A stretch of 64,000 bases of DNA from Haemophilus pittmaniae (GCF_900186995.1 NZ_LT906463.1:2046001-2110000), one strand, 5' to 3'; positions 40,869 to 51,117 are shown, counted from the stretch's first letter. Notes: generated by a model not told the origin, from the sequence alone. Numbers and translations: made by a program.

Positions 40869-41630
40869 TTATCGAAAATAAACTGCAATTTGATGCCCAT
40901 CGATTTGTTGAATCGGTATCGGCATATCGTAAATATCCTGTAAAACAGAGGATTGCATGATGTGTGCTACCTCACCCTGTTGTACCAATTTGCCATTTTT
41001 CATGGCAATAATGTAATCAGAATAACAAGACGCAAAATTAATATCATGGATTACTATTACTACGGTTTTATGCAATTCTGTCACCAGTTGGCGCAACACC
41101 TTCATAATTTGCACCGAATGTTTCATATCCAGATTATTTAGCGGTTCATCTAATAAAATATAATCCGTATCCTGCGCCAATGTCATGGCAATATAAGCGC
41201 GCTGTCGCTGACCACCACTTAGGCTATCAATATATTGATGACGAATATCCTGCAAATCCATATAGGCAATTGCATTATCAATAAACTGCCGATCATCGGC
41301 TGTAAGATGCCCTTTACTATAAGGGAAACGGCCAAATGCGACTAAATCCTCAATAGTCAGACGCAAGTTAATATTGTTGCTCTGCTTCAAGATCGCTAAT
41401 TGTTTGGCAATTTCACTACTCTTTTTGTGATTAAGTGGTTCATTATTTAACAGTACTTCCCCACTATCTGCCGACAGTAAACGGCTGATAATCGACAGCA
41501 CGGTACTTTTACCGGCACCATTTGGACCAATAAACGAAGTTATTTTACCGGCCGGAATCGTGAGGGAAACATTATCGACAACAGTCTTATTGCCATAACA
41601 TTTGCTGATATTACGAATTTCAATTGCCAT
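40869..41630 (-). CDS. Ferric-siderophore ABC transporter ATP-binding protein (FatE/YclP family)
   Basis: ATPase of the importer, 253 residues. Walker A FIGPNGAGKSTVLS near 33-46, signature LSGGQRQRAYIAMTLAQ, Walker B YILLDEPLNNLD and switch His in VVIHDINFASCYSD are all intact. The replacement of the usual LxRALA after the signature by AYIAMTLAQ is characteristic of the iron-siderophore subgroup. It follows the second permease after 3 bases and precedes the binding protein by 15. Confidence 0.92.
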   Translation of the reverse strand: MAIEIRNISKCYGNKTVVDNVSLTIPAGKITSFIGPNGAGKSTVLSIISRLLSADSGEVLLNNEPLNHKKSSEIAKQLAILKQSNNINLRLTIEDLVAFGRFPYSKGHLTADDRQFIDNAIAYMDLQDIRHQYIDSLSGGQRQRAYIAMTLAQDTDYILLDEPLNNLDMKHSVQIMKVLRQLVTELHKTVVIVIHDINFASCYSDYIIAMKNGKLVQQGEVAHIMQSSVLQDIYDMPIPIQQIDGHQIAVYFR

Positions 41631-41633
41631 TAT

Positions 41634-42593
41634 TTATTCCCATTTTTTATTGGCGCGCAGTAGCAAGTAAATAAAATAAACGCCGCCGACAAAGTTAACG
41701 ATGATGCTTAAGGTAGTTTTAAAGGTAAATAAATGTGTAACCAGCAATTGTCCAATCACTAACGTAATGATTGCCAACAACATCGCCGCCGGAATTAAAA
41801 TACGATGGCGATAATCACCGATAAACTCAAAGGTCACATTCATTACCAACAGTCCCAAGAAAGTCAATGGACCAACCAACGCCGTTGAGACCGAGGTTAA
41901 AATTGCCACCAGACTCAATAAGGTTTTGACAATCCGTTGGTGATCAACGCCTAAATTAATGGCATTTTCCCGTCCCAATGCCAATACATCAAAATAATGC
42001 CAGTAACGCAGACTAAATAAGATAGTGGCAAGCAAAATAACCAACGCCACCCACAAAATATGCGTATTAATTCGATTGAAACTAGCAAAACCAATATCCT
42101 GTGCAATTTGGAACTCATTTGGATCAATCAACACTTCCATAAAAGTAGTTAAGCTACCGAAAAAAGTACCGAACACGATTCCGACCAATAACAGGAAAAA
42201 AATATTCTGATCTTCCCGCTTAAATAAGAAATGGTAGAGCAACAGAGAAAATGCCATCATCAGACCGGTGCATAATAAAAACAGTGCGATCGAATCCATC
42301 GATAATAATGTGGCCGAACCAAATAAAAAAATAATTGCTGTTTGGATCAACAAATACAGGGAATCTAAACCCAAAATACTCGGCGTTAGAATGCGATTAT
42401 TCACAATCGTTTGAAACATCATGGTCGCCAGCGCGATAGAGGCGCCCGTGATCACAATGGCGAGCAATGATAAAGCACGATTTTCCAAGGCGTATTGCCA
42501 ACGATTCGGCAAGTTGTAGCCCAGATATAAAACTAATGAGAAAAATGCCAAAAGACTCAGCACAATCAATTGATAGGACGATTTCTTAAGCAT
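41634..42593 (-). CDS. Ferric-siderophore ABC transporter permease (FatC/YclO family)
   Basis: FecCD-type permease, 319 residues with about nine hydrophobic segments. NRILTPSILGLDSLYLLIQT near 67-86 corresponds to the family's (V/R)NPLAxPxxLG region, and LALGRENAINLGVD and LVGPLTFLGLLV follow. It overlaps the first permease by 8 bases. The two permeases should form the membrane heterodimer. Confidence 0.9.
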   Translation of the reverse strand: MLKKSSYQLIVLSLLAFFSLVLYLGYNLPNRWQYALENRALSLLAIVITGASIALATMMFQTIVNNRILTPSILGLDSLYLLIQTAIIFLFGSATLLSMDSIALFLLCTGLMMAFSLLLYHFLFKREDQNIFFLLLVGIVFGTFFGSLTTFMEVLIDPNEFQIAQDIGFASFNRINTHILWVALVILLATILFSLRYWHYFDVLALGRENAINLGVDHQRIVKTLLSLVAILTSVSTALVGPLTFLGLLVMNVTFEFIGDYRHRILIPAAMLLAIITLVIGQLLVTHLFTFKTTLSIIVNFVGGVYFIYLLLRANKKWE

Positions 42594-43539
42594 GTCGGTA
42601 CCGTTTGAACAATAACAAAAGGAAAATACCGCTACCGAACACCCCGACTACGGCATTAATCGAAATTTCATAGGGATAAATCACGCTGCGTCCTAAAATA
42701 TCGCACATCAATACAAACACAGCACCAAGCAAGGCCGTATGGGACAACACTTTTTTCAGATTATCGCCTAAATAAAGCGTCACGATATTTGGAATAATCA
42801 GCCCCAAAAATGGAATCACACCCACCGATACAATAATAATCGATGACACCACCGCGACAATCAACAGTCCCAAATACAGCACTTGGTTGTAATTAAGTCC
42901 TAAATTCACGGCAAAATCCTTGCCCATACCGACAATGGAAAAACGATTGGCAAACAAATAAGCTAGCAATAACGCCGGAATACTGAAATAAAGTAATTCA
43001 TAACGACCCGCCATAACCAAGGAAAAATCGCCTTGTAGCCAGCCGGACAGGTTTTGTAACAAATCTTCTTTATACGCCAGAAACGCCGTAATAGCGCTAA
43101 TGATATTGCCGAACATCATGCCGACTAGGGGCACAAAAATCGTATCCTTGAATTTTAAACGCGACAAAATGCTCATAAAAAGCAATGTGCCCATAAAAGA
43201 AACTGCGACCGCAACCGTAGTTTTTAATAGCATAGAGGCACCGGGGAAAAACAAAATGGCCAACAAAATGCCAAGTCGCGCACTATCCATCGTACCGGCG
43301 GTGGTCGGCGAAACAAAACGGTTACGGCTCAATTGCTGCATTACCAAACCACAAATACTTAAGGAAGCACCTGCGATTAAAATGCTCACCAAACGAGGCA
43401 GCCGACTGATTAGGAAGATTTGCCATTGATTACCGTCAAAAGCTAACAAGCCCTGCAAATTGACCGTACTCACGCCCAAGAAAAGGGAAACAATGGATAA
43501 AAGAAGTAATAAAAAAAGCAAATAACGCCGTTTAATCAT
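42586..43539 (-). CDS. Ferric-siderophore ABC transporter permease (FatD/YclN family)
   Basis: First gene of the importer operon; FecCD-type permease, 317 residues, about nine hydrophobic segments. LVMQQLSRNRFVSPTTAGTMDSARLGI near 65-91 is the family's conserved ligand-channel region, and SVGVIPFLGLIIPNIV lies near 230-245. It has no recognisable Shine-Dalgarno sequence: the bases just upstream are pyrimidine-rich and overlap a candidate Fur box. The neighbouring sequence has no TonB-dependent receptor or siderophore synthesis genes, so the receptor must lie elsewhere. Confidence 0.9.
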   Translation of the reverse strand: MIKRRYLLFLLLLLSIVSLFLGVSTVNLQGLLAFDGNQWQIFLISRLPRLVSILIAGASLSICGLVMQQLSRNRFVSPTTAGTMDSARLGILLAILFFPGASMLLKTTVAVAVSFMGTLLFMSILSRLKFKDTIFVPLVGMMFGNIISAITAFLAYKEDLLQNLSGWLQGDFSLVMAGRYELLYFSIPALLLAYLFANRFSIVGMGKDFAVNLGLNYNQVLYLGLLIVAVVSSIIIVSVGVIPFLGLIIPNIVTLYLGDNLKKVLSHTALLGAVFVLMCDILGRSVIYPYEISINAVVGVFGSGIFLLLLFKRYRHA

Positions 43540-43541
43540 AA

Positions 43542-43560
43542 AAGAATGAGAATAATTCGT
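43542..43560. promoter_or_regulatory. Candidate Fur box at the start of the siderophore operon
   Basis: AAGAATGAGAATAATTCGT matches the 19-bp E. coli Fur consensus GATAATGATAATCATTATC at 12 positions, with 11 of 13 in the central AATGATAATCATT. It lies 2 bases upstream of the first permease start codon, where a bound Fur-iron complex would block initiation. Confidence 0.5.
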
Positions 43561-43640
43561 AAGTCAGGTTAAGGATAGCACATCAAAGCTAATGGGGAAA
43601 GGATTGCAAGCCATTGATTCCTAAAGAGAATATCATTTTT

Positions 43641-43712
43641 AAGCGAACCCTAATAAAATCAATGACTTACGATTAATTTTTCGGAAAACTTTTATTTTCA
43701 GGGGAGCGTTTG
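43641..43712 (+). repeat. Dispersed IHF-type repeat, copy 8
   Basis: Exact core at 43650-43669; GAAAAC and GGGAGCGTTT at the fixed offsets. It ends directly at the mepM stop codon and lies between mepM and the siderophore operon, both on the minus strand. Confidence 0.88.
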
Positions 43713-43715
43713 ATA

Positions 43716-45221
43716 CTACTGCGCCAACACCCGCTCCGCTTCTTTGGCACGCACTAAGAATTGTTTGCGCTCAGCGGTTGCCATACCGCTGGATGTGCCC
43801 GGTAATTTCACGGTTAACGGATTAACCGGACGACCATTAATATGGAATTCGTAGTGTAAATGCGGCCCGGTGGAAATCCCCGTATTTCCAGTGAGAGCGA
43901 TACGTTCACCTTTCTTAACCTCTTGGCCAGCCCGTACTAAAGCACGACTTAAATGCATATACACCGTTTGATATTCACGACCATGCCGTACCACCACATA
44001 GCGCCCTGCACCACCGGCTTGATAGGCAATCTTTTCAATCACCCCATCAGCCGGCACAATTACCGGCGTGCCCGGGGATACAGCGAAATCCACGCCCTTG
44101 TGCGGACGTACGCGGCCGGTTACCGGATGGCGACGATTCGGGTTAAATGGTGAGGAAATCCGTGCTTGGCGCTGCAATGGGAAACGCGCAAACCCTTTAC
44201 CTAGAGTTTCCCCTTGCTTGTTATAATAGCGACCGTTAGCCGCTTGAATGGCATAGTAGCTCTTACCATTAGCAAGGATGTGAATAGCCTCAACGTTACC
44301 TTGGCCGGTTAGTTTATCGCCCAAATATTCACGCGATACCAAAATGGCAAATTTACTTCCCTTCGGTAATTTTTGCAGGCTGACCTGCCATTGCAAGGCG
44401 CTGGTTAACTGGCTGATTTGACGGCCATCCAACCCTTGCGCACGCAAAGCTGAAGCAAACGAACCGTTGATTTGTCCCTTCAGTACCTCTTTCTTCCAAA
44501 TACTTTTCTTCTCGAGAATTTGACGGGTAAATTTGCCTTCAGCGCTACGTTCGTAAATTCGTTCTTCTTTTTCGGAAACCAACCAGTTCAAATATTCCAA
44601 TTGATCCTCTTTATTGAGGATCCAATAGAATTGTTGGCCGGCGCGTAGATTTTTCAATTCCGGATAAGCGGCGATCAATTGACTGGCTGTGTCGTCTTCC
44701 AAACCGGATAATTCCAACACATCTTTCAAGTTATCACCACGCACAACTGTGTGACTAAATTGATCATTAATGCGCATGGCCTGATCCGCGGCATCCAAAA
44801 TATCGCTTACCGCATCTTGAGCATTCTGCGGTAAATTGCCTAACTCATCAAAGTCCGGTTTCACTTCCTCAACTTCATCATCCGGCCCCTGTAAGTCATC
44901 GTCATAGGAGGTGGCATCATCCGCTTTATCTGTCTTAGCGGCTAATTGCTCATCACCTTCTTTCACACCATCAACATCGTTTTCGGCGGTACTAGTCGGT
45001 TTATCGGTATTATTTTGTGAAGGGGTAAGAGATTGATATTGTACATTATCAACGACTTCCGGCTCGACTTGAGCCTGCACATAAGGTTCTTCATTAGTGC
45101 TTTCTTTCAGGGAAAGCAACGCGCCGCTGGCGATCAACAGGATCGACACAAAAAAAATCGCCGCTTTAATGCGGGATTTTCTTTTACGCCGGTCACGGGC
45201 CAATTTGACGTGTTGCACCAT
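43716..45221 (-). CDS. mepM: Murein DD-endopeptidase MepM (YebA)
   Basis: Cell-wall hydrolase that cuts peptide cross-links to allow growth; 501 residues. A basic N-terminus (RDRRKRKSR) precedes one membrane anchor near 20-38. A long acidic linker follows, then an OapA/LysM-like domain ([16 protein letters not shown] near 159-174). The C-terminal M23 peptidase keeps its zinc ligands: [16 protein letters not shown] near 367-382 (His and Asp) and GPHLHYEFH near 456-464 (HxH). It is divergent from znuC, as I recall for H. influenzae. No terminator is seen, but a repeat copy abuts its end. Confidence 0.93.
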
Positions 45222-45401
45222 TAATGAATATCCAAGTTAACAAGAAAATGTTTTCGGGAATCAGACTACTATCTTTAAAAAAAATTCATTCTACCTTAAA
45301 AGCCTTAATTTTTATGCTCAAATATTCAGCATAAGGGAAATTTATTGAGAATCGGAAAAAAATAGGCTATTTTACGCGCTCATTTTTTAAGGCGGTTTCC
45401 T

Positions 45402-46193
45402 ATGCAAATTCATCGTCTCAATCCTGTTGCGCCAATGCCGTTAATCGAGCTAAAACAAATCAATGTAATCTTTGCGGAGAAAACCGCATTGCGCGATATC
45501 AATTTAAAAATTTACCCAAATTCTATCATTACGATAGTTGGTCCAAACGGTGGCGGTAAATCCACTCTACTGAAAACCCTATTAAAATTACAAAAACCCA
45601 GTTCCGGCGAAGTGCTTTACCACGATAAAGTGCGTATTGGTTATGTACCGCAAAAAATTCATTTGGATCACAGTTTGCCACTGACCGTAAGTCGTTTTTT
45701 GCGCTTATCCAAAGATGTGAATAAGCGCGATATTGAAGCAACACTAACCCAACTATCCATTCATCACTTGGCCGAGCAAAATATGCAAAAACTTTCCGGA
45801 GGCGAAATGCAACGGGTGTTATTGGCGCGGGCAATCTTAAATAAGCCAAATTTATTAGTGCTGGATGAACCGACCCAGGGTGTGGATATCAATGGTCAGG
45901 CAGAACTCTACCAATTAATCCACCAAACCCAACAGGCGTTAAACTGCGCGGTGGTTATGGTTTCCCACGATTTGCATATCGTTATGGCAGATTCCAAAGA
46001 AGTGCTCTGCATTAATCAACATATTTGTTGTGCCGGTACTCCGGAAACGCTCTCTAATGACCCAACATTTATGCGGCTGTGGGGCAACCAAATCGCCCAA
46101 AACGTTGGATTTTACAGCCATCATCACAATCATCACCATAATATGCACGGTGATGTATGTCGTTGTAATGCTAACGATCATTGCCAATCCTAA
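45402..46193 (+). CDS. znuC: Zinc import ATP-binding protein ZnuC
   Basis: ATPase of the high-affinity zinc importer, 263 residues. Walker [15 protein letters not shown] near 45-58, signature [16 protein letters not shown], Walker [13 protein letters not shown] and switch His in [13 protein letters not shown] are intact. The C-terminus is His/Cys-rich ([14 protein letters not shown]), normal for ZnuC and perhaps zinc-sensing. AAGGCGG precedes the ATG; a second ATG 11 codons in (MPLIELKQ) is possible. znuB follows after 9 bases. Confidence 0.95.
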   Translation: MQIHRLNPVAPMPLIELKQINVIFAEKTALRDINLKIYPNSIITIVGPNGGGKSTLLKTLLKLQKPSSGEVLYHDKVRIGYVPQKIHLDHSLPLTVSRFLRLSKDVNKRDIEATLTQLSIHHLAEQNMQKLSGGEMQRVLLARAILNKPNLLVLDEPTQGVDINGQAELYQLIHQTQQALNCAVVMVSHDLHIVMADSKEVLCINQHICCAGTPETLSNDPTFMRLWGNQIAQNVGFYSHHHNHHHNMHGDVCRCNANDHCQS

Positions 46194-46202
46194 GGGGATG
46201 CT

Positions 46203-46988
46203 ATGTTTGAGATATTATTTCCGGCTCTATTAACGGGGCTCTTGCTTTCATTGATTACTGCCCCCTTGGGAGCCTTTGTGGTATGGCGCAAAATGGCCTA
46301 TTTCGGCGACACTCTCTCCCACTCGGCATTACTCGGCGTGGCGTTAGGAATTTGGTTGCAAATTAATCCTTATTTGGCGATCGTAATACTCACCATTTTA
46401 TTGGCCGTACTGATGGTTTATCTAGAAAGCAAAACCAGCTTTTCTGCCGATACCCTGTTAGGCATTATTGCCCATAGTTGCTTATCCTTAGGGGTAGTCA
46501 CCGTGGGGTTATTAAAAAATGTACGGGTTGATCTGATGAGTTATTTATTCGGTGACCTACTAGCTATTACATTATCCGATCTACCTTATATCGGAGGTGG
46601 TGTCATCTTGGTATTGGGCTCATTAATTTATTGTTGGCGCCCACTACTAGCAACCACGGTATCACCAGAACTGGCTCAGGTAGAAGGCATCAATATTGCA
46701 CGTATGCGTTTTATATTGATGATCTTAACTGCACTCACCATTGCCTTAAGCATGAAGTTTGTCGGTGCATTAATAATTACATCCCTTTTAATTATTCCAG
46801 CCGCTACAGCTCGCCGCTTTGCCCGGACTCCTGAATCAATGGTGATTATTGCGATAATTATCAGTCAATTGTCGGTATTTGGTGGGCTGTTACTTTCCGC
46901 TTTTTACGACACCGCGGCAGGCCCTTCAGTAGTACTTTGCTCAGCCTTTTTATTTGCGCTCTCCTTATTGAAGAAAGAACGTTTATAA
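46203..46988 (+). CDS. znuB: Zinc ABC transporter permease ZnuB
   Basis: Membrane subunit of the zinc importer, 261 residues with about seven to eight hydrophobic segments. GAFVVWRKMAYFGDTLSHSALLGVALG near 22-48 is the ABC-3 family signature, and ALIITSLLIIPAATARRFA near 190-208 is also conserved. It is translated right after znuC. znuA is 4 kb away on the other strand, as in several Pasteurellaceae. Confidence 0.95.
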   Translation: MFEILFPALLTGLLLSLITAPLGAFVVWRKMAYFGDTLSHSALLGVALGIWLQINPYLAIVILTILLAVLMVYLESKTSFSADTLLGIIAHSCLSLGVVTVGLLKNVRVDLMSYLFGDLLAITLSDLPYIGGGVILVLGSLIYCWRPLLATTVSPELAQVEGINIARMRFILMILTALTIALSMKFVGALIITSLLIIPAATARRFARTPESMVIIAIIISQLSVFGGLLLSAFYDTAAGPSVVLCSAFLFALSLLKKERL

Positions 46989-47036
46989 ACAAGGGGTTGC
47001 AAACCGCTTAGACCAGTGAAAACCATTTGCACCAAT

Positions 47037-47069
47037 GCCCGATTCTTGCTAAAGTGCGGGCGTTTTTTT
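47037..47069 (+). terminator. Terminator after znuB
   Basis: Stem GCCCG/CGGGC with a 15-base loop and T7. The distal arm overlaps AAAGTGCGGGCGTTTTTTT, a near match to the extended Haemophilus uptake sequence. Confidence 0.6.
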
Positions 47070-47089
47070 AGGGATTTTTAGGATAACAA

Positions 47090-48037
47090 ATGAGTCAAGA
47101 ATATTTAGATTTCGAATTGCCTATCGCTGAACTCGAAGCCAAAATCGAAGCATTGCGCGCGGCTTCCGACGATAAGATTGATTTAAACGACGAAATTAGC
47201 CGTCTACAGAAAAAAAGTGACGAGCTGACCAAAAAAACCTTTGCCAATCTTGATGCGTGGCAGGTTTCTAAAATGGCCCGCCATCCGAACCGTCCTTATA
47301 CTTTAGATTATATCGAACACATATTTACCGATTTCCAAGAGTTGGCCGGCGATCGTGCCTTTGCCGACGATAAAGCGATTGTCGGCGGTTTAGCCCGTTT
47401 GGATGGTCGCCCTGTAATGGTGATTGGTCACCAAAAAGGCCGTACCGTAAAAGATAAAGTAAAACGTAACTTTGGCATGCCGGCTCCCGAAGGCTATCGT
47501 AAAGCCCTTCGCTTGATGCAAATGGCCGAACGCTTTAAATTACCGATTATTACCTTTATCGATACACCGGGAGCATATCCGGGTATCGGCGCTGAAGAGC
47601 GTGGCCAATCGGAAGCGATTGCCCGTAATTTGCGTGAAATGTCTACCTTAAAAGTTCCGGTAATTTGTACTGTAATTGGTGAAGGCGGTTCCGGTGGTGC
47701 TTTAGCGATCGGTGTTGGTGATAAAGTGAATATGTTGCAATATTCCACCTACTCGGTTATCTCACCGGAAGGTTGCGCTTCCATCCTATGGAAAAGTGCC
47801 GAAAAAGCTTCTACGGCAGCTGAAGTGATGGGATTAACCGCAACCCGTCTAAAAGAATTAGGGCTCATCGATGGTATCGTGAATGAACCACTTGGTGGCG
47901 CTCATCGCGACTATGCCGCAATGGCCCGTAGTTTAAAACAACGCCTGTTAGATGATTTAGCCGAGTTAGATCCGCTTAGCCAGGAAGCTCTGCTTGAACG
48001 TCGTTATAATCGTTTGATGTCATACGGTTATTGCTAA
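47090..48037 (+). CDS. accA: Acetyl-CoA carboxylase carboxyltransferase subunit alpha
   Basis: Transfers the carboxyl group from biotin to acetyl-CoA as AccA2D2, the first step of fatty-acid synthesis; 315 residues. The start [18 protein letters not shown] is typical. [57 protein letters not shown] and [15 protein letters not shown] form the crotonase-fold active-site region. It follows znuB, with its own terminator after it. Confidence 0.97.
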   Translation: MSQEYLDFELPIAELEAKIEALRAASDDKIDLNDEISRLQKKSDELTKKTFANLDAWQVSKMARHPNRPYTLDYIEHIFTDFQELAGDRAFADDKAIVGGLARLDGRPVMVIGHQKGRTVKDKVKRNFGMPAPEGYRKALRLMQMAERFKLPIITFIDTPGAYPGIGAEERGQSEAIARNLREMSTLKVPVICTVIGEGGSGGALAIGVGDKVNMLQYSTYSVISPEGCASILWKSAEKASTAAEVMGLTATRLKELGLIDGIVNEPLGGAHRDYAAMARSLKQRLLDDLAELDPLSQEALLERRYNRLMSYGYC

Positions 48038-48040
48038 ACT

Positions 48041-48067
48041 CAAAAAACGCAGTAAGGCCGCGTTTTT
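48041..48067 (+). terminator. Rho-independent terminator after accA
   Basis: Stem AAAAAACGC/GCGTTTTTT, 9-base loop, immediately after the accA stop. Confidence 0.8.
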
Positions 48068-48115
48068 TCATGGTTGCTGTTCCCCTATAAATAACCCAAT
48101 AAAATGGAGCTTTTA

Positions 48116-48982
48116 ATGAAAAATGTTCTCGCCATTCAATCCCATGTGGTTTATGGCTTTGCCGGTAATAAATCGGCAACCTTTCCGATGCAGTTATTAG
48201 GTATCGATGTTTGGGCATTGAATACCGTACAATTTTCCAACCATACTCAATACGGTAAGTGGACCGGTATGGTCATCCCGCAAGAACAAATCGGTGAAAT
48301 CGTGCAAGGTTTGGATAATATCGACAAACTCAGCGAATGCGATGCCGTGCTCTCCGGATATTTAGGCTCTGCAGAACAGGTCGATCGTATCATTGAAGCG
48401 GTAGCAACCATTAAATCGCGTAATCCAAAAGCGCTATATTTATGCGATCCGGTGATGCCGAATGCAGAAAAAGTTTGTGTGGTGGCCAATGGTGTGCGTG
48501 AAAGCTTGATTGAAAAAGCCCTCCCAAAAGCCGATATCATTACACCGAACCTGGCAGAATTGCGCCAACTTAGTGATTTTGAAATTAATCATTTCGATGA
48601 TGCGGTACGTGCTGCCCAGGCTTTAGTCGAAAAAGGCATCAGCAAGGTATTAGTAAAACACTTAAATAAAGTCGGTAAATTACAAGATCCCGACACCTTT
48701 GAAACAATTTTAGCGACCCCTGAAGGTGTTTGGCATTTAAGCCGACCACTTTACCAATTTAATTTCGAACCGGTTGGTGTGGGTGATTTAATTGCCGGCC
48801 TATTCCTGGCCAATTTGCTCAACGGTGAAGATGATGTCCGTGCCTTTGAAAAAACTAACAATGCGGTTATGGGCGTAATGAAAACAACCTTTGAGTTAAA
48901 ATCTTACGAACTTCAACCAATTGCCGCCCGCTTTGAAATTCTCAACCCGAGCGCTGATTATAAAGCGGTGAAAATCGCCTAA
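48116..48982 (+). CDS. pdxY: Pyridoxal kinase PdxY
   Basis: Salvage kinase making pyridoxal 5'-phosphate; 288 residues from the chosen start. An ATG four codons upstream exists, but its own GGAG serves as ribosome site for the ATG at 48116, and [21 protein letters not shown] matches E. coli PdxY. Ribokinase-fold features are [14 protein letters not shown] near 41-54, YLCDPVMPN near 109-117, and the catalytic [15 protein letters not shown] near 220-234 with Asp as base. Its stop overlaps the tilS start. Confidence 0.94.
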   Translation: MKNVLAIQSHVVYGFAGNKSATFPMQLLGIDVWALNTVQFSNHTQYGKWTGMVIPQEQIGEIVQGLDNIDKLSECDAVLSGYLGSAEQVDRIIEAVATIKSRNPKALYLCDPVMPNAEKVCVVANGVRESLIEKALPKADIITPNLAELRQLSDFEINHFDDAVRAAQALVEKGISKVLVKHLNKVGKLQDPDTFETILATPEGVWHLSRPLYQFNFEPVGVGDLIAGLFLANLLNGEDDVRAFEKTNNAVMGVMKTTFELKSYELQPIAARFEILNPSADYKAVKIA

Positions 48983-50262
48983 TGTCCTTGCTTGCTAAAT
49001 TTCAAGCACAATTGCCAACCGCCGCTAAACGGTTATTAATTGCCTTTAGCGGTGGTTTGGATTCCACCGCATTATTGGCGCTGTGTTATCAATTACGCTG
49101 CCAACGTCCCGCAATTACGCTCCGCGCAATCCATATCCACCATGGCTTAAGCAGTAATGCCGATGCTTGGACACAACATTGCCAAGAATTATGCCAACAA
49201 TGGCAAATTCCGCTGATCATTGAACGACTTGCACTTGCAACCACAGGGAACATTGAGGCAACCGCCAGAGATGCCCGTTACCGAGCCATCAAACAACATT
49301 GGCAAAGCGATGAATTATTACTGACCGCCCATCATCTACAGGATCAAAGTGAAACCTTTTTACTGGCCTTAAAACGCGGCAGTGGCATTTTAGGTTTAAG
49401 CGCCATGCAGACACAAAATACGCTGTACGGCATGCCCTTATGCCGTCCATTATTAGCCTTTTCGCGCAGTGAATTAGAACACTTTATACTCTCGGAGAAA
49501 CTTCATTGGATTGAGGATGAAAGCAATCAAGATAGCAGTTATGAGCGCAATTTTTTGCGCAATGAAATATTGCCGCAATTGCGCCAACGTTGGCGACACA
49601 TTGATCAGGCCATTTCCCGTAGCGCAAAACATTGCTTGGAAAGCCAACTGCTGATCGAAGAATTGCTAGAAGAAGACTTTCATCGCCACTGCCCTGCTCA
49701 AGCCAATGTTTTTCACCTCAATGCTTTTAAGACTTATTCTATTGCCCGTCAGCGCGCCTTATTGCGTCTATGGTTAAGCCGTCTCGGTCAATCAATGCCG
49801 GGACAAAAACAATTGGATGCTTTGCTTGAAAATGTGATCAATGCCCAAAAGGATTCTAATCCGCAATGGCAATTGGGTGAGCTGATTGTTCGTCGCTATC
49901 AAAATAACCTCTACCTCACACCGCAATTTACCGATCTCTGCAATTATTCAGCAGAGCTCAATATCGGCCATTCTCTTGAGTTACCGGATAATTTAGGCCT
50001 ACTGGAAAGCCATAAACAGCAGGACGGTATTCTGTTCCGTTGGGGATCGCAACAACTGTTACTACCGCTTACACGGCAAGCAATATTCATTCGTTTCGGG
50101 CATCCGGGAAGATTACGCTATCAGCCTAATCGTCCGCGCGAAACATTTAAGAAACTTTGCCAGGCTGCTGCTATCCCACCTTGGCAGCGCGGACGGCTAC
50201 CGCAAATCTATTACGGGGAAACCTTACAAGGCATACTCGGATTATGCCAAGCCTTTGAATAA
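48982..50262 (+). CDS. tilS: tRNA(Ile)-lysidine synthase
   Basis: Converts C34 of the CAU-anticodon tRNA-Ile to lysidine so that it reads AUA; 426 residues. The PP-loop ATP site is LLIAFSGGLDSTALLAL near 18-34. LTAHHLQDQSETFLLALKRGSG near 112-133 and a C-terminal domain ending near RLPQIYYGETLQGILGL complete the family pattern. It overlaps pdxY by one base (TAATG), so translation is coupled. Confidence 0.95.
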   Translation: MSLLAKFQAQLPTAAKRLLIAFSGGLDSTALLALCYQLRCQRPAITLRAIHIHHGLSSNADAWTQHCQELCQQWQIPLIIERLALATTGNIEATARDARYRAIKQHWQSDELLLTAHHLQDQSETFLLALKRGSGILGLSAMQTQNTLYGMPLCRPLLAFSRSELEHFILSEKLHWIEDESNQDSSYERNFLRNEILPQLRQRWRHIDQAISRSAKHCLESQLLIEELLEEDFHRHCPAQANVFHLNAFKTYSIARQRALLRLWLSRLGQSMPGQKQLDALLENVINAQKDSNPQWQLGELIVRRYQNNLYLTPQFTDLCNYSAELNIGHSLELPDNLGLLESHKQQDGILFRWGSQQLLLPLTRQAIFIRFGHPGRLRYQPNRPRETFKKLCQAAAIPPWQRGRLPQIYYGETLQGILGLCQAFE

Positions 50263-50337
50263 TTTTGTAAAATCCGCCTAAATCGTCTTCATTCTGATAG
50301 AATACCGGCATTTCCCATATTATCGAGCAAAAGGTTT

Positions 50338-50955
50338 ATGTTTGATTCTTTGATTGTGCAATTTGTGGTGTTGTGGGCAGTTATTGATCCTATTGGTTCG
50401 ATTCCTGTTTATCTTTCTAAAACCATCGGATTTTCTCTAGAAGAACGCCGCAAAATCGCCCTCAATGCGGTGCTGATTTCGGCAGGCATTTTGCTGTTTT
50501 TCTTGATTGGCGGGCAAGTCTTGTTTGATGCGATGGAAGTACCGCTACCGGCCTTCCAAATAGCCGGCGGGTTGGTGTTGTTTCTATTTGCTCTAACCAT
50601 GATTTTCGGCGATAGCAAGCCGGAACAGGAAATTCGCATGAAGGCTAATATTACCGAAATTGCGGTCTATCCATTGGCAGTACCATCAATTGCTTCCCCC
50701 GGTGCGATGATGGCAATCGTACTGCTCACCGACAATCACCGTTTTAATCTAACCGATCAATTCATCACCGCTCTAATTATGCTAACGGTGTTATTGATTA
50801 CCTATCTGTTGCTACTAGCCGCCAATCGTATTCAGCATTTTATTGGTAACTCCGGTGCAGCAATTATCAGTCGGGTGATGGGGCTGATTCTAGCTACCGT
50901 GGCAGTCAATAATATCCTTGTTGGCTTACGGGATTTCTTTACCCAGGTGGCCTAA
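50338..50955 (+). CDS. MarC/YhgN family inner-membrane protein
   Basis: Integral membrane protein of the MarC (UPF0056) family, 205 residues with six hydrophobic segments. The motifs DPIGSIPVYLSKT near 17-29, FQIAGGLVLFLFALTMIFG near 75-93, AVPSIASPGAMMAIVLLT near 112-129 and SRVMGLILATVAVNNILVG near 179-197 identify it. The function is unsettled; some relatives were once linked to drug resistance without lasting support. It resembles E. coli YhgN more than MarC itself. Confidence 0.88.
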   Translation: MFDSLIVQFVVLWAVIDPIGSIPVYLSKTIGFSLEERRKIALNAVLISAGILLFFLIGGQVLFDAMEVPLPAFQIAGGLVLFLFALTMIFGDSKPEQEIRMKANITEIAVYPLAVPSIASPGAMMAIVLLTDNHRFNLTDQFITALIMLTVLLITYLLLLAANRIQHFIGNSGAAIISRVMGLILATVAVNNILVGLRDFFTQVA

Positions 50956-50975
50956 ATAAGAATCCAAAAATCTAC

Positions 50976-50998
50976 AAGCGGCTTACATGCCGCTTTTT
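50976..50998 (+). terminator. Terminator after the MarC-family gene
   Basis: Stem AAGCGGC/GCCGCTT, 6-base loop, T tail. Confidence 0.85.
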
Positions 50999-51005
50999 AA
51001 TGGGA

Positions 51006-51076
51006 CAAACGCCCCCTCAAAAATTAAAGTTTTGCCCGAAATAAGTGCTAAGTCATTGATTTTATTAGAAGTCATA
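51006..51076 (-). repeat. Dispersed IHF-type repeat, copy 9
   Basis: Minus-oriented with an exact core at 51049-51068. CAAAAC and GGGGGCGTTT (minus strand) are at the fixed offsets. It lies precisely between the terminators of two convergent genes. Confidence 0.9.
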
Positions 51077-51103
51077 AAAAAAGCCCGTTTTTACGGGCTT
51101 TTT
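51076..51103 (-). terminator. Rho-independent terminator after znuA
   Basis: 11-bp stem AAAAAGCCCGT/ACGGGCTTTTT, 4-base loop, with T-run on the minus strand. Confidence 0.9.
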
Positions 51104-51117
51104 CATTGAAAGTATCA

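Noticed and set aside
45222..45401. Zur box in the mepM/znuC gap (GAAAATGTTTTC near 45245)
   Set aside because: It is palindromic but does not resemble the GTTATANNATAAC-type Zur consensus.
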